From: Ovoidimarina sp038744785
GTDB taxonomy: Bacteria; Pseudomonadota; Alphaproteobacteria; Rhodobacterales; Rhodobacteraceae
DNA length: 64,000 nucleotides
NCBI GenBank assembly: GCA_038744785.1
Contig: JBCDLX010000002.1
Location: 1-64,000, forward strand
Direction of reading: 5' to 3'
Below, in pieces: positions 51,308 to 59,887 of this stretch. Position 1 is the stretch's first letter, and the number at the start of each line of letters is the position of its first letter. Below the pieces are notes generated by a model that did not search any database, was not told the DNA's origin, and saw only the letters and a program-made list of their open reading frames with translations. The position numbers and the translations under genes were made by a program.

Positions 51308-51628
51308 AGGCTGGCTTTCCTCTGAAACGGACACACTGGCCCCGTTAAGCGCAAATTGTTAGCGAAGCTATGCAGCTTTCGCCATCAGGTTGGAAGACGT
51401 GGGTGCGAAGGCGCGGCAGGGCCGCATCACTGCTGCGCCACCCGGGCGCGCATTGACAGGGCTTGACTCGGACCTCTGCCCCACGCATAAGCGCTGCTTC
51501 AAGGCGGATGGAGGTCCGCCTTTTCATGTTTACACGACGTTCCAAGGGGACGCGCTGCCCGAGGCGGTTTTTGCCAACGAACGCCGGGAAACCGGGGCCA
51601 AAGGGCGCGGCGAAGAGGGAAGAAGCAT
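51308..51628 (+). promoter_or_regulatory. rplU-rpmA leader with promoter
   Basis: A good promoter lies here: TTGACT at 51463-51468 and CATAAG at 51486-51491 with 17 bases between; a second TTGACA is at 51453. Transcription would begin near 51498, giving a leader of about 130 bases that starts with the hairpin at 51501-51522. Otherwise I see nothing coding in this gap. Confidence 0.6.
51501..51524 (+). terminator. Stem-loop with T-run at the start of the rplU leader
   Basis: AAGGCGGA (51501-51508) pairs perfectly with TCCGCCTT (51515-51522) around a 6-base loop, followed by TTTT overlapping the stem end. It could attenuate rplU-rpmA transcription or protect the mRNA 5-prime end. Confidence 0.5.
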
Positions 51629-52303
51629 ATGTTTGCGGTCCTAAAGACCGGCGGCAAGCAGTATCGGGTTCAGTCGGGGGATGTCCTCCGCGTTGAAAAG
51701 CTCGCAGCTGATGCCGGCGAAACCGTCCAGTTCAACGATGTCTTGATGGTGGGTGCCACTGTAGGCGCGCCGTACGTCGAAGATGCGGGTGTTCAGGCAG
51801 AAGTGATTGATCAGATCAAGGGTGACAAAGTCATCCATTACGTGCGCCGTCGCCGGAAGCATTCGTCGAAGCGTACCAAGGGTCATCGCCAGCAGTTAAC
51901 GATGCTTCGTGTGACGGAGATTCTGGAAAAGGGTGCCGCAAAGTCCGGTGTTAAGGCCGCGGTTGGTGCAGGTTCCGTTTCGGTGGTGGCTGTGGAAGCC
52001 GCTAAGCCTGCGAAGAAGGCAGCGCCGAAAAAGAAAGTCGCCTCAAAGGCAGGCGCGAAAGCCGAGACAGCAACAGAGGCTCCCAAGGCCGACGCGGGCG
52101 CGGATGATTTGAAAAAACTATCGGGTGTTGGCCCGGCGCTGGAAAAGAAGCTGATTGCCGCAGGTGTAACGTCGTTTGCTCAGGTTGCAGCCTGGGGCGA
52201 GGCCGACATCGCGAAGTTCGACGAGCAACTGAACTTCAAAGGCCGGATCGAACGCGAAGGCTGGGTCGAACAGGCCAAGGCCATCGTGGCGGAACAGGAG
52301 TAA
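51629..52303 (+). CDS. rplU: 50S ribosomal protein L21 with extended C-terminal HhH domain
   Basis: A 224-residue L21. The conserved L21 core is about residues 1-103 (MFAVLKTGGKQYRVQSGDVL, RRRKHSSKRTKGHRQQLT). After it comes an Ala/Lys-rich linker (about 104-155), then a helix-hairpin-helix module (DDLKKLSGVGPALEKKLIAAGV, GRIEREGWVEQAKAIV). Ordinary L21 is about 103 residues. The extension is, to my knowledge, common in Rhodobacteraceae. A 6-base gap to rpmA indicates an operon. Confidence 0.95.
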   Translation: MFAVLKTGGKQYRVQSGDVLRVEKLAADAGETVQFNDVLMVGATVGAPYVEDAGVQAEVIDQIKGDKVIHYVRRRRKHSSKRTKGHRQQLTMLRVTEILEKGAAKSGVKAAVGAGSVSVVAVEAAKPAKKAAPKKKVASKAGAKAETATEAPKADAGADDLKKLSGVGPALEKKLIAAGVTSFAQVAAWGEADIAKFDEQLNFKGRIEREGWVEQAKAIVAEQE

Positions 52304-52309
52304 AGATCT

Positions 52310-52579
52310 ATGGCACACAAAAAAGCAGGCGGCTCATCTCGCAACGGTCGCGACAGCGCCGGTCGCCGACTTGGCGTGAAGCTTTATGGTGGCCAGGCCG
52401 CCATTCCCGGAAACATAATTGTCCGTCAGCGAGGAACCAAATTCTGGCCGGGCAAAGGCGTGGGTATGGGTAAAGACCATACAATCTTTGCGACCGTTGA
52501 AGGCGCAGTCACCTTCCACAAGGGACTTAAGGGCCGCACCTTCATTTCGGTCACACCGGTAGCCGAGGCCGCGGAGTAA
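52310..52579 (+). CDS. rpmA: 50S ribosomal protein L27
   Basis: An 89-residue L27, complete: MAHKKAGGSSRNGRDSAGRR at the N-terminus, GGQAAIPGNIIVRQRGTKFWPG, and GVGMGKDHTIFATVEGAV. There is no N-terminal extension that would need processing. It is the second gene after rplU and is followed by a terminator. Confidence 0.97.
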   Translation: MAHKKAGGSSRNGRDSAGRRLGVKLYGGQAAIPGNIIVRQRGTKFWPGKGVGMGKDHTIFATVEGAVTFHKGLKGRTFISVTPVAEAAE

Positions 52580-52610
52580 GCCGACACCCAAGAAGCGACA
52601 AACGCAATTT

Positions 52611-52648
52611 AGGGGGATCGGCGAAACCGCCGGTCCCCCTTAAGTTTT
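52611..52648 (+). terminator. Intrinsic terminator after rpmA
   Basis: AGGGGGATCGGCG (52611-52623) and CGCCGGTCCCCCT (52628-52640) form a 13-base-pair stem with one G-T pair and a 4-base loop, followed by TAAGTTTTTC. It is a textbook rho-independent terminator. Confidence 0.85.
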
Positions 52649-52661
52649 TCGGAAGCAGATC

Positions 52662-52856
52662 ATGCCTTTTGTCAAAGCGATCGCATCAACTTTCAATAAC
52701 GGATCCGCGCGTCTGGGTCCGGTGGGGTTGTGTCGGCAGGACTGCGACACCAGATTTGGATTTGGCGCATTGAAGATTTTGATCGTAGGCGGTTTCGGAG
52801 GAGACCCGGATGCGATCAACGCGCTTTTCGCGCACCGGGGAGGAGACCGGGCATGA
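52662..52856 (+). CDS. Possible small hypothetical protein
   Basis: A 64-codon frame (MPFVKAIASTFNNGSARLGP..) whose stop overlaps the next gene start (ATGA). The ribosome site (GGAAG) is weak and I recognise no family. It could instead be the untranslated leader of the acetyltransferase gene. Confidence 0.3.
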   Translation: MPFVKAIASTFNNGSARLGPVGLCRQDCDTRFGFGALKILIVGGFGGDPDAINALFAHRGGDRA

Positions 52857-53392
52857 TACTAGACCAAATTGTCAATCAGGCTTTGATAGAGGCAGACCGC
52901 ATTAGCTTGCGCCCCGTACGGCGCTCTGATGCAGGGTTGTTGTCGATGTACGCCGCAGATAAGCGCGTGGCCTGGATGACCAGTGCAATTCCAAATCCGT
53001 TGCCGCCAGGCGCGACAGAAGCGTTTATCGATCGTGCAATGGCGGACGATCGAACCGAAGATGTATGGGTGATCGACGGATCGCAGGCCGGGCATGGCGA
53101 GGTGCTGGGAACGGTTGGCCTCAAGCAAATGGACCGGTCCCAGTCTGAAATCGGCTATTGGATCGCGCCGGCGTTCTGGAACACCGGTCTTGCGTCCGAA
53201 GCCGTCCGCGCGATTATCGAAGCAAATCCGCACAGCGACCGCACACTGTTTGCCAGCGTGTTTCAGGACAACCCGGCTTCGGCCCGCGTTTTGACCAATG
53301 CAGGCTTCAAATACATTGGCGATGCCGAGACGTTTTCGGTTGCGCGCAATGCCAATGTCCCTACCTGGACCTACATCCTTCAACTAGACTGA
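52853..53392 (+). CDS. GNAT-family N-acetyltransferase (RimJ-like)
   Basis: A 179-residue acetyltransferase. After ADRISLRPVRRSDAGLLSMYAAD, the acetyl-CoA site region reads EIGYWIAPAFWNTGLASEAVRAII and FASVFQDNPASARVLTNAGFKYIG, typical of the RimJ/RimL branch. GGGGAGGAG lies before the ATG at 52853. It sits 12 bases before the tandem GNAT gene; both are in the conserved block between rpmA and obgE. Substrates are unknown. Confidence 0.88.
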   Translation: MILDQIVNQALIEADRISLRPVRRSDAGLLSMYAADKRVAWMTSAIPNPLPPGATEAFIDRAMADDRTEDVWVIDGSQAGHGEVLGTVGLKQMDRSQSEIGYWIAPAFWNTGLASEAVRAIIEANPHSDRTLFASVFQDNPASARVLTNAGFKYIGDAETFSVARNANVPTWTYILQLD

Positions 53393-53404
53393 AGCGCAAA
53401 GCCC

Positions 53405-54436
53405 ATGCCAGCGTCGGATTACACGCATATCTCGACGCCGCGCCTGCGCCTGATCCCGGTTTCCGAAGCCGACCCGGCAGAGGTCGCGACCGGGATCGGG
53501 AATTATGACGTGGCGCGCTGGCTGGGCCGCGTGCCCTATCCCTACGGCATCGAAGACGCACTCGCGTTCATCGAGGCGAACCAGGGTCAGGCGGGGCGTG
53601 TCTGGTTCGTACAGAACGCGGGCGGGGTCATTGGCGGCGTTTCGGTTGATGGCGAGCTTGGGTACTGGTTTGCTCGAGAAGCCTGGGGACAGGGCTACGC
53701 GACCGAGGCGTGCGAGGCCGCGATCGACGCGCATTTCGCCGATCCGGCCAAGTCCGATTTGATTGCCGGGCATTTTCCAGGAAATGACCGGTCGGCCAGC
53801 GTGCTGACAAAGCTTGGATTTCGCTACACCGGCCGACGTCAGGTCAAATCGCAATCCCTTGCCCAAACCGTGGAAAGCCACGAGATGACACTCAGCCGCG
53901 CCGATTGGAGCGCGCGCCGCCTGATCGCGATCGAGACGCCGCGCCTTGTGTTGCGGGCCTTGGCCGAAACAGACTGGCGGCGGCTTCAACAAATTGGCGG
54001 CGTCCCCGAAGTGGCGCGGATGATGCTGTCCCTCACTGTTCCTTGGCCGGAACCGGCGATCCGGCACTGGATCGCAACCTCTGCCTTTCGGGGGCGACCC
54101 GGCTTTCGTCTGGGAATAGCGCTGCGGGACGGCTTGCTAATCGGCGCGGTCGGGCTTGGGCCGGACAGATCGGTTTCCTACATGCTCGATCGGCGGTTTT
54201 GGGGCAGGGGCTATGCGACCGAAGCGCTGCGGGCCTTTTTGACTGACGTCTTTGCCCGGTTCCCCGATCTGGCGGCGATCGAGGCCGATCACTTCACCGA
54301 TAACCCGCCCTCTGGCGCGGTGCTGCGCAAACTGGGATTTGAGGAAACCGGGACCGGGCTTGGTGCGTCGAAGGCGCGTGCTGAGCGAGCCCCGAATGTG
54401 CTTTACCGGCTTCGTCGCGGCGAGCTGCGCGCGTGA
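53405..54436 (+). CDS. Tandem-domain GNAT N-acetyltransferase
   Basis: A 343-residue protein with two GNAT domains in series. The first (residues 1-165) has STPRLRLIPVSEADPAEVATG, ELGYWFAREAWGQGYATEACEAAI and NDRSASVLTKLGFRYTG. The second (170-343) has ETPRLVLRALAETDWRRLQQIG, VSYMLDRRFWGRGYATEALRAFL and NPPSGAVLRKLGFEETG. Both keep the RxxGxxA-like CoA site (WGQGYATEA and WGRGYATEA). It seems to be a duplication-fusion; a role in modifying ribosomal or other proteins is plausible. Confidence 0.88.
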   Translation: MPASDYTHISTPRLRLIPVSEADPAEVATGIGNYDVARWLGRVPYPYGIEDALAFIEANQGQAGRVWFVQNAGGVIGGVSVDGELGYWFAREAWGQGYATEACEAAIDAHFADPAKSDLIAGHFPGNDRSASVLTKLGFRYTGRRQVKSQSLAQTVESHEMTLSRADWSARRLIAIETPRLVLRALAETDWRRLQQIGGVPEVARMMLSLTVPWPEPAIRHWIATSAFRGRPGFRLGIALRDGLLIGAVGLGPDRSVSYMLDRRFWGRGYATEALRAFLTDVFARFPDLAAIEADHFTDNPPSGAVLRKLGFEETGTGLGASKARAERAPNVLYRLRRGELRA

Positions 54437-54542
54437 CGCTCCCGCATGAAAAGGACGGCCGCCTGCATTGGCGGCCCATCCTGAAGGCATCCTTGCGGGC
54501 GGGCAGGGCATCGGGTACTGCGCCCAGCGGAAGGGTCCGCAC

Positions 54543-55577
54543 ATGAAGTTTCTTGACCTCGCAAAAGTCCACATCCGCTCGGGATCCGGCGGCAACGGGT
54601 GCATTTCGTTCCGGCGCGAGAAATTCATCGAGTATGGCGGCCCTGACGGTGGCGACGGCGGGCGCGGCGGCGACGTTCTGGTCGAGGCTGTCGACGGGCT
54701 GAACACGCTTATCGACTTTCGCTACCAGCAGCACTTTTTCGCTAAAAACGGACGGCCCGGTGAGGGCAACCAGCGAACCGGTGCTTCTGGCAAGAGTATA
54801 GTGCTTCGCGTTCCGGTCGGGACCGAGGTTCTGGACGAAGACGAAGAAACGGTCCTGGCGGATTTGACCGCCGTGGGCGAGCAAGTGCTTTTGGCCAAGG
54901 GCGGCAATGGCGGCTTCGGCAACCTGCACTTCAAGACGTCGACGAACCAGGCGCCGCGCCGCGCCAATCCCGGACAGGACGGGGTAGAACGCACATTGTG
55001 GCTGCGGCTCAAGCTGATTGCCGATGTCGGGTTGCTTGGGTTGCCCAATGCCGGGAAGTCGACGTTTCTGGCGGCAACATCGAACGCTCGACCCAAGATC
55101 GCCGACTATCCGTTCACCACGCTTCACCCGAACCTTGGTGTCGTTGGCGTGGACGAGGTGGAATTCGTCGTGGCCGACATTCCGGGGCTGATCGAAGGCG
55201 CGCATGAAGGTCGCGGGATCGGTGACAGGTTCCTTGGCCATGTCGAACGGTGCGCTGTGCTTTTGCACCTTGTCGACGGAACGTCAGAGGACGTGGCTGC
55301 GGACTGGAAAACGATTGTAAACGAAGTCGAGGCCTATGCAGGCCCCCTTGCCGAAAAACCGCGTGTTACGGTTCTGAACAAGATCGACGCTCTGACCGAA
55401 GCGGATCGGGCCGAACGGCGCGCGGCGCTTGAGGCTGTCGCGGGCCCTGTGATGACGATGTCGGGCGTGTCGAAAGAAGGTGTCGAAGACGTGTTGCGCG
55501 CGCTCCGCCGTCAGATAGACGCGCACCGCCGCGCCGCGCAGGATGCATCAGAGGACCCGGCCCCATGGCGTCCCTGA
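54543..55577 (+). CDS. obgE: Obg GTPase
   Basis: A 344-residue Obg-type GTPase for late 50S assembly. The glycine-rich Obg fold starts MKFLDLAKVHIRSGSGGNGCISFRREKF. The G domain has GLPNAGKST (near residue 166), the switch region FTTLHPNLGVV, DIPGLIEGAHEG, NKID and the TMSGVSKEG G5 region. The frame extends upstream, but the ATG at 54543 begins the Obg domain. It overlaps proB by 13 bases and lies in the expected order after rplU-rpmA. Confidence 0.97.
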   Translation: MKFLDLAKVHIRSGSGGNGCISFRREKFIEYGGPDGGDGGRGGDVLVEAVDGLNTLIDFRYQQHFFAKNGRPGEGNQRTGASGKSIVLRVPVGTEVLDEDEETVLADLTAVGEQVLLAKGGNGGFGNLHFKTSTNQAPRRANPGQDGVERTLWLRLKLIADVGLLGLPNAGKSTFLAATSNARPKIADYPFTTLHPNLGVVGVDEVEFVVADIPGLIEGAHEGRGIGDRFLGHVERCAVLLHLVDGTSEDVAADWKTIVNEVEAYAGPLAEKPRVTVLNKIDALTEADRAERRAALEAVAGPVMTMSGVSKEGVEDVLRALRRQIDAHRRAAQDASEDPAPWRP

Positions 55578-56659
55578 CAGCGTCGCGTCGGCTTGTGGTC
55601 AAGATTGGGTCCGCCCTGCTGGTCAAAGACGGAGCGTTGCGGACCGATTGGCTTACGGCGCTGGCCCAGGACGTCGCCTGGCTTTCCAAGGGCGGCACAC
55701 AAGTGATCCTTGTGTCGTCCGGGTCGATTGCCCTTGGTCGGGGCACGCTTGGTCTGTCAGGCGAGTTGCCGCTTGAGCGCTCGCAAGCGGCTGCGGCCGT
55801 CGGACAAATCCGGCTTGCGCGCGCTTACGAGGCGGCATTGGCGCCGCATGGGCTGACGACCGCGCAGGTTCTTCTGACGCTTGAAGACAGCGAAGATCGG
55901 CGCCGGTACCTGAACGCCCGGGCGACGCTCGAGACTCTGCTGGGCCTTGGGGCGGTGCCCATCGTCAACGAAAACGATACGGTCGCTACGGACGAGATCC
56001 GCTTTGGGGACAATGATCGGCTCGCGGCCCAGATCGCGGTTACGGTCGGTGCAGACACCTTGGTTCTTCTGTCAGATGTTGACGGGTTCTATTCGGCGAA
56101 CCCCAAAAGCGATCCCGCTGCGCGCCGGTTCGACGTAATCGAACGCATCACGCCCGAGATCGAGGCGATGGCGGGCGACGCGGGCTCTGGCCTGTCGCGG
56201 GGCGGCATGAAAACCAAGCTGATGGCGGCGCGAACGGCAACAAGCGGTGGCGCGGCCATGGCAATCACCGAAGGATCAGTTCATAACCCCTTGAAATCGA
56301 TTGAAAAAGGTGCGCCAGCAACGTGGTTTGTGCCCGAGACGGATCCGCAATCAGCGCGCAAGCGGTGGATCGCCGCGATGAAGCCCCGGGGGCAGATCAC
56401 CGTTGATGGCGGTGCGGCGCGCGCGCTGGACGCCGGGAAATCCCTTCTCCCGGCTGGTGTTTCAGTGGTGTCTGGTGATTTTGGCCGTGGCGATCCCGTT
56501 GCGATTCTGGGCCCCGATGGACCGCTTGGGCTGGGTCTGACGCGCTACACCGCAGAAGAAGCGCGTAAGATCGCGGGGCATCAGTCGAGTGACATCGAAC
56601 CTATTCTGGGCTACCCCGGCCGGGCGGCCCTGATCCACCGGGATGACATGGCGCTTTAG
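55565..56659 (+). CDS. proB: Glutamate 5-kinase
   Basis: A 364-residue glutamate 5-kinase, first step of proline synthesis. The amino acid kinase domain has VVKIGSALLVK, ILVSSGSIALGRGTLGL, PIVNENDTVATDEIRFGDNDRLAA and LLSDVDGFYSANP. A C-terminal PUA domain follows (about 285-364, GQITVDGGAARALDAGKSLLPAGV). It overlaps obgE by 13 bases. proA normally follows at once; here a VPLPA-CTERM gene lies between. Confidence 0.96.
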   Translation: MASLTASRRLVVKIGSALLVKDGALRTDWLTALAQDVAWLSKGGTQVILVSSGSIALGRGTLGLSGELPLERSQAAAAVGQIRLARAYEAALAPHGLTTAQVLLTLEDSEDRRRYLNARATLETLLGLGAVPIVNENDTVATDEIRFGDNDRLAAQIAVTVGADTLVLLSDVDGFYSANPKSDPAARRFDVIERITPEIEAMAGDAGSGLSRGGMKTKLMAARTATSGGAAMAITEGSVHNPLKSIEKGAPATWFVPETDPQSARKRWIAAMKPRGQITVDGGAARALDAGKSLLPAGVSVVSGDFGRGDPVAILGPDGPLGLGLTRYTAEEARKIAGHQSSDIEPILGYPGRAALIHRDDMAL

Positions 56660-56746
56660 ATTTTCTGTTTGAATTGTGAGACTTGACGGACGGGCGGGGT
56701 CTCGTGCAGGCTCGCCCGGCGTTGTTTTGTGTTTTCTGGGGGAACA

Positions 56747-57421
56747 ATGAGAATTTTTGCTTTATCGATGGCCAGTGCCGCACTGGCTGGAGGTGCGTTT
56801 GCCGCGCCCGTGTCCTATGATTTTGTAGCATCTTCACCGACTTATGTGGGTGCTAATGACGCGACCAGCACGACTGCTGACACACTGTTTGCATTGGGCA
56901 CGATCACTGGGACGATCGTCTTTGACGATGTTTTGCAGCAGCAGATCAACCCGAACCTTGCGGCCTATAATCCCGCGGTTCTGAACATCGATGGATTTGA
57001 CAACGCAATGTTCAATCTTCCGTCACCAACCGTTCGGGTCGCGAATGATGCCCCCGGGTTCGGGGATGTCGTGTCGTTCTCTGGTGGGTTCGGTTTGGGT
57101 GGACTGGCCGATGGGAACTACGCGACATTCGGCTTTCGTGTACAAGACGACGATGGCACGGCCTGGAGCAATACGTCATTTCCCACGGTAATGAACCTCG
57201 CAGATTTCGAGAGTGCAGTGTTTCAGTTCCGGGCTTTCTCAATCACCAATCTCGGACAGGGCGCGCAGGACATTGTACGTGAAAGGGTTGATTTCACGCT
57301 CACTTCGCTCTTACGCACGGGATCGACACCGCCGCCGATAGACGTGGTCCCATTGCCAGCGGGTCTGCCGCTGATGATCGGCGGATTGATGGCCTTTGGC
57401 CTTCTAAGGCGGCGCGGATAG
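56747..57421 (+). CDS. Secreted protein with VPLPA-CTERM sorting signal
   Basis: A 224-residue protein with signal peptide (MRIFALSMASAALAGGAFA, cleaved before APVSY), an extracellular domain I do not recognise (FDDVLQQQINPNLAAYNPAVLN, FSGGFGLGGLADGNYATFGFRV) and a C-terminal tag. The tag is VPLPAGLPLMIGGLMAFGLL followed by RRR. This is the VPLPA-CTERM form of PEP-CTERM signals, processed by an exosortase and linked to exopolysaccharide-bound surface proteins. The exosortase is not in the window. It lies between proB and proA and ends with its own terminator, so it may be transcribed independently. Confidence 0.88.
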   Translation: MRIFALSMASAALAGGAFAAPVSYDFVASSPTYVGANDATSTTADTLFALGTITGTIVFDDVLQQQINPNLAAYNPAVLNIDGFDNAMFNLPSPTVRVANDAPGFGDVVSFSGGFGLGGLADGNYATFGFRVQDDDGTAWSNTSFPTVMNLADFESAVFQFRAFSITNLGQGAQDIVRERVDFTLTSLLRTGSTPPPIDVVPLPAGLPLMIGGLMAFGLLRRRG

Positions 57422-57443
57422 TCTCGTCAGATAAGAAATGCGG

Positions 57444-57475
57444 GGCCCGCGCCACCCGGCGCGGGCCTTCTCTGT
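57444..57475 (+). terminator. Intrinsic terminator after the VPLPA-CTERM gene
   Basis: GGCCCGCGCC (57444-57453) and GGCGCGGGCC (57458-57467) form a perfect 10-base-pair stem with loop ACCC, followed by TTCTCTGTT. Good rho-independent shape, though the T-run is interrupted. Confidence 0.75.
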
Positions 57476-57533
57476 TGCGATGGTACGTCAACGGCCCTAG
57501 AGACATAAGTCTCCTACAGACTATGGTTCCATC

Positions 57534-58799
57534 ATGAACGACATGACCAACATACCCGCCCTGATGGCCGAAATCGGTGCCAATGCGAAAGCGGCAGCCG
57601 CAAAGCTTGCGTTTGCAAGTGCCGAACGCAAGCATGCGGCGCTTATCGCGGCGGCAGATGCCGTATGGGCGCGGCGGGCCGAAATCATATCGGCCAACGC
57701 AAAGGACATGGAGTATGGCCGCGAAAAGGGGCTTTCGGCGGCGATGCTCGACAGGCTGATGCTGGACGAAGACCGTATACGCGGGATGGTGGATGGCCTG
57801 CGCGCGGTGGCAGAACAGACCGACCCTGTGGGAGAGGTCATTGCGGAATGGGACATGGCCACGGGGCTTCATATCCGTCGTGTCCGGACGCCCTTGGGCG
57901 TTGTGGGTGTGATCTATGAAAGCCGTCCCAATGTCACGGCTGATGCCGGTGCCCTCTGTCTCAAGGCGGGCAACGCGGTGATCCTTCGGGGAGGATCGGA
58001 AAGCTTTCATTCTTCTGGCGTGATCCATGCCTGCCTGGTCGATGGGCTGAAGGCCGCAAACCTGCCGCCCACCGCGATACAGCGCGTGCCCACACGGGAC
58101 CGGGCGGCAGTGCAGGCGATGCTGACCATGACGGACACGATCGACGTGATCGTGCCCCGTGGCGGCAAGGGGCTTGTGGGGTTGGTCCAGCGTGAAGCCC
58201 GCGTCCCCGTCTTTGCCCATCTGGAAGGCATCGTGCATATCTATGTCGATGCCGCTGCCGATCCTGAGAAGGCGCTGAAAGTGGTGCTGAACGCCAAAAC
58301 CCGACGCACTGGGATTTGCGGCGCAGCCGAATGCCTGCTGATCCACCGCGATATCGCCGACACCATTGGCCAGGGCGTGATCCGCGCACTCATTGATGTC
58401 GGCGTCGAGGTTTATTCGGGCGACGGTTTGTCTGAAATCGAAGGCACGGTACCGGCGACCGCCAGCGATTGGGGGCACGAATATCTTGATATGAAGATCG
58501 CTGCGAAGATCGTTGATAATATTGATGAAGCAATGGATCATATCCGCGAGTATGGATCGAACCATACCGACGCGATCCTGACCGAGGATGATACCGCCGC
58601 AGCGCGCTTCTTTGCCGAACTCGACAGTGCGATCCTGATGCGGAACGCATCGACCCAATTCGCCGATGGCGGGGAGTTTGGGATGGGGGCCGAGATCGGA
58701 ATTGCGACCGGGAAGATGCACGCAAGGGGGCCAGTCGGCGCCGCGCAGCTCACTTCTTTCAAGTATTTGGTGGATGGGGACGGGACCACGCGGGTTTAA
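57534..58799 (+). CDS. proA: Gamma-glutamyl phosphate reductase
   Basis: A 421-residue enzyme, the second step of proline synthesis, reducing gamma-glutamyl phosphate with NADPH. Family segments are RVRTPLGVVGVIYESRPNVTADAGALCLKAGNAVILRGGSE, VPRGGKGLVGLVQREARVPVFAHLEGI, and the catalytic Cys in NAKTRRTGICGAAECLLIH. NASTQFADGGEFGMGAEIGIATGKMHARGPVG is the usual C-terminal region. All are intact. It is separated from proB by the VPLPA-CTERM gene and its terminator, so it likely has its own promoter in the roughly 110 bases upstream. Confidence 0.97.
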   Translation: MNDMTNIPALMAEIGANAKAAAAKLAFASAERKHAALIAAADAVWARRAEIISANAKDMEYGREKGLSAAMLDRLMLDEDRIRGMVDGLRAVAEQTDPVGEVIAEWDMATGLHIRRVRTPLGVVGVIYESRPNVTADAGALCLKAGNAVILRGGSESFHSSGVIHACLVDGLKAANLPPTAIQRVPTRDRAAVQAMLTMTDTIDVIVPRGGKGLVGLVQREARVPVFAHLEGIVHIYVDAAADPEKALKVVLNAKTRRTGICGAAECLLIHRDIADTIGQGVIRALIDVGVEVYSGDGLSEIEGTVPATASDWGHEYLDMKIAAKIVDNIDEAMDHIREYGSNHTDAILTEDDTAAARFFAELDSAILMRNASTQFADGGEFGMGAEIGIATGKMHARGPVGAAQLTSFKYLVDGDGTTRV

Positions 58800-58872
58800 T
58801 TGACAATCGGTCGGGCGCATTGTCCCTTTGTGTCCGCCGGGGCCCATCAGAGGCCTTGAACGGGAGGAACCT

Positions 58873-59886
58873 ATGACCTTGATGAACAGACGTCAGACCC
58901 TTGCCTTGATGGGCGCCGCAGCGACAGCGCCAGCGATGCCGGCCTTGGCGGCAGGCAACAAGCTAACTGTTGGCGCCCTGCGCTTTACAAGCCACGCCGC
59001 AAGCTTTGTTGCGTTCGAGCGTGGATACTTCTCGGACGAGGGGCTGGATGTCTCGTTTGAGTTCTTTCAGGCTGCGCAACCGATGGCTGTGGCAATTGCA
59101 AGTGGCGATGCGGATTATGCCGTCACCGCGATCTCGGGTGGCTTGATATCGCTTGCAGAAAAGGGTGCCGCAAAGGTAATCGGTGGTGCGCTGTCGGAAG
59201 AACCCGGTATCGACGGGCAGAAGATCCTGGCATCCGATGCAGCCTTTCAGGCCGGGCTGACGGCGCCAGCGACGCTCGATGGAAAGAAGTTCGGCGTGAC
59301 GCAAGCCGGGTCGTCTTTCCATTACATGGGCTCAAAAATCGCAGCCGCCGAAGGTGCGACGGTCGAGTTCGTCCCGCTTCAGAAGGTCGGCGCCGTGATC
59401 GGTGCTTTGAAATCGGGACAGATCGATGCGTGGTCGATTGTGCCGCATATTGCGAAACCGCTTGCCGGTTCGGGGGCTGTGCACATCATCGGAAACGTCG
59501 CCGATTACTTACCGAACTATCAGGTGACAACGGTATTTACCTCGTCCGCCAATGCCGACGGCGAACGTGAAAAGTCCGCTGCCTTCCTGCGCGCGTTTTC
59601 GCGCGGCGCCGCCGACTTCAATGCCGCACTTGTCGATAAGACAGCGGGTGAGGACGCGGCCGAAGACATGGTCAAGCTGATCCACAAATATGTTTATACC
59701 GACCGCGAATACGACAAGGCTAAGCCGTCGATCGTGAACGGTGCGATGCGGATCAACGCGAACGCCGCGCTCAACATGGCATCGGTCGCGGATCAGATCG
59801 ACTGGTTCAAATCCGAAGGACTGGTCAAAGATAGCGTCACGACCGAGATGCTGGTCGATCCGTCATATGTCGAGGTGATCTCCTGA
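58873..59886 (+). CDS. SsuA/NMT1-type ABC substrate-binding protein
   Basis: A 337-residue binding protein with a twin-arginine-like leader (MNRRQTLALMGAAATAPAMPALA) and the NMT1/SsuA fold: FVAFERGYFSDEGLDVSFEFFQAAQPMAVAIASGDADYAV, GVTQAGSSFHYMGSKIAAA and LKSGQIDAWSIVPHIAKPL. Relatives carry sulfonates, taurine, nitrate or pyrimidines. GGGAGG precedes the ATG at 58873. It heads an operon with ATPase, permease and a polysaccharide-lyase-like gene. The ligand is unknown. Confidence 0.88.
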   Translation: MTLMNRRQTLALMGAAATAPAMPALAAGNKLTVGALRFTSHAASFVAFERGYFSDEGLDVSFEFFQAAQPMAVAIASGDADYAVTAISGGLISLAEKGAAKVIGGALSEEPGIDGQKILASDAAFQAGLTAPATLDGKKFGVTQAGSSFHYMGSKIAAAEGATVEFVPLQKVGAVIGALKSGQIDAWSIVPHIAKPLAGSGAVHIIGNVADYLPNYQVTTVFTSSANADGEREKSAAFLRAFSRGAADFNAALVDKTAGEDAAEDMVKLIHKYVYTDREYDKAKPSIVNGAMRINANAALNMASVADQIDWFKSEGLVKDSVTTEMLVDPSYVEVIS

Positions 59887-59887
59887 A

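Noticed and set aside
58802..58824. GACAAT/ATTGTC repeat after proA as terminator
   Set aside because: The stem is only six pairs with an 11-base loop and no T-run beyond CCCTTTG; too weak to call.
57300..58847. 515-codon open frame on the minus strand across proA
   Set aside because: It is antisense to a complete proA with all family motifs; GC-rich codon bias leaves the opposite strand open.
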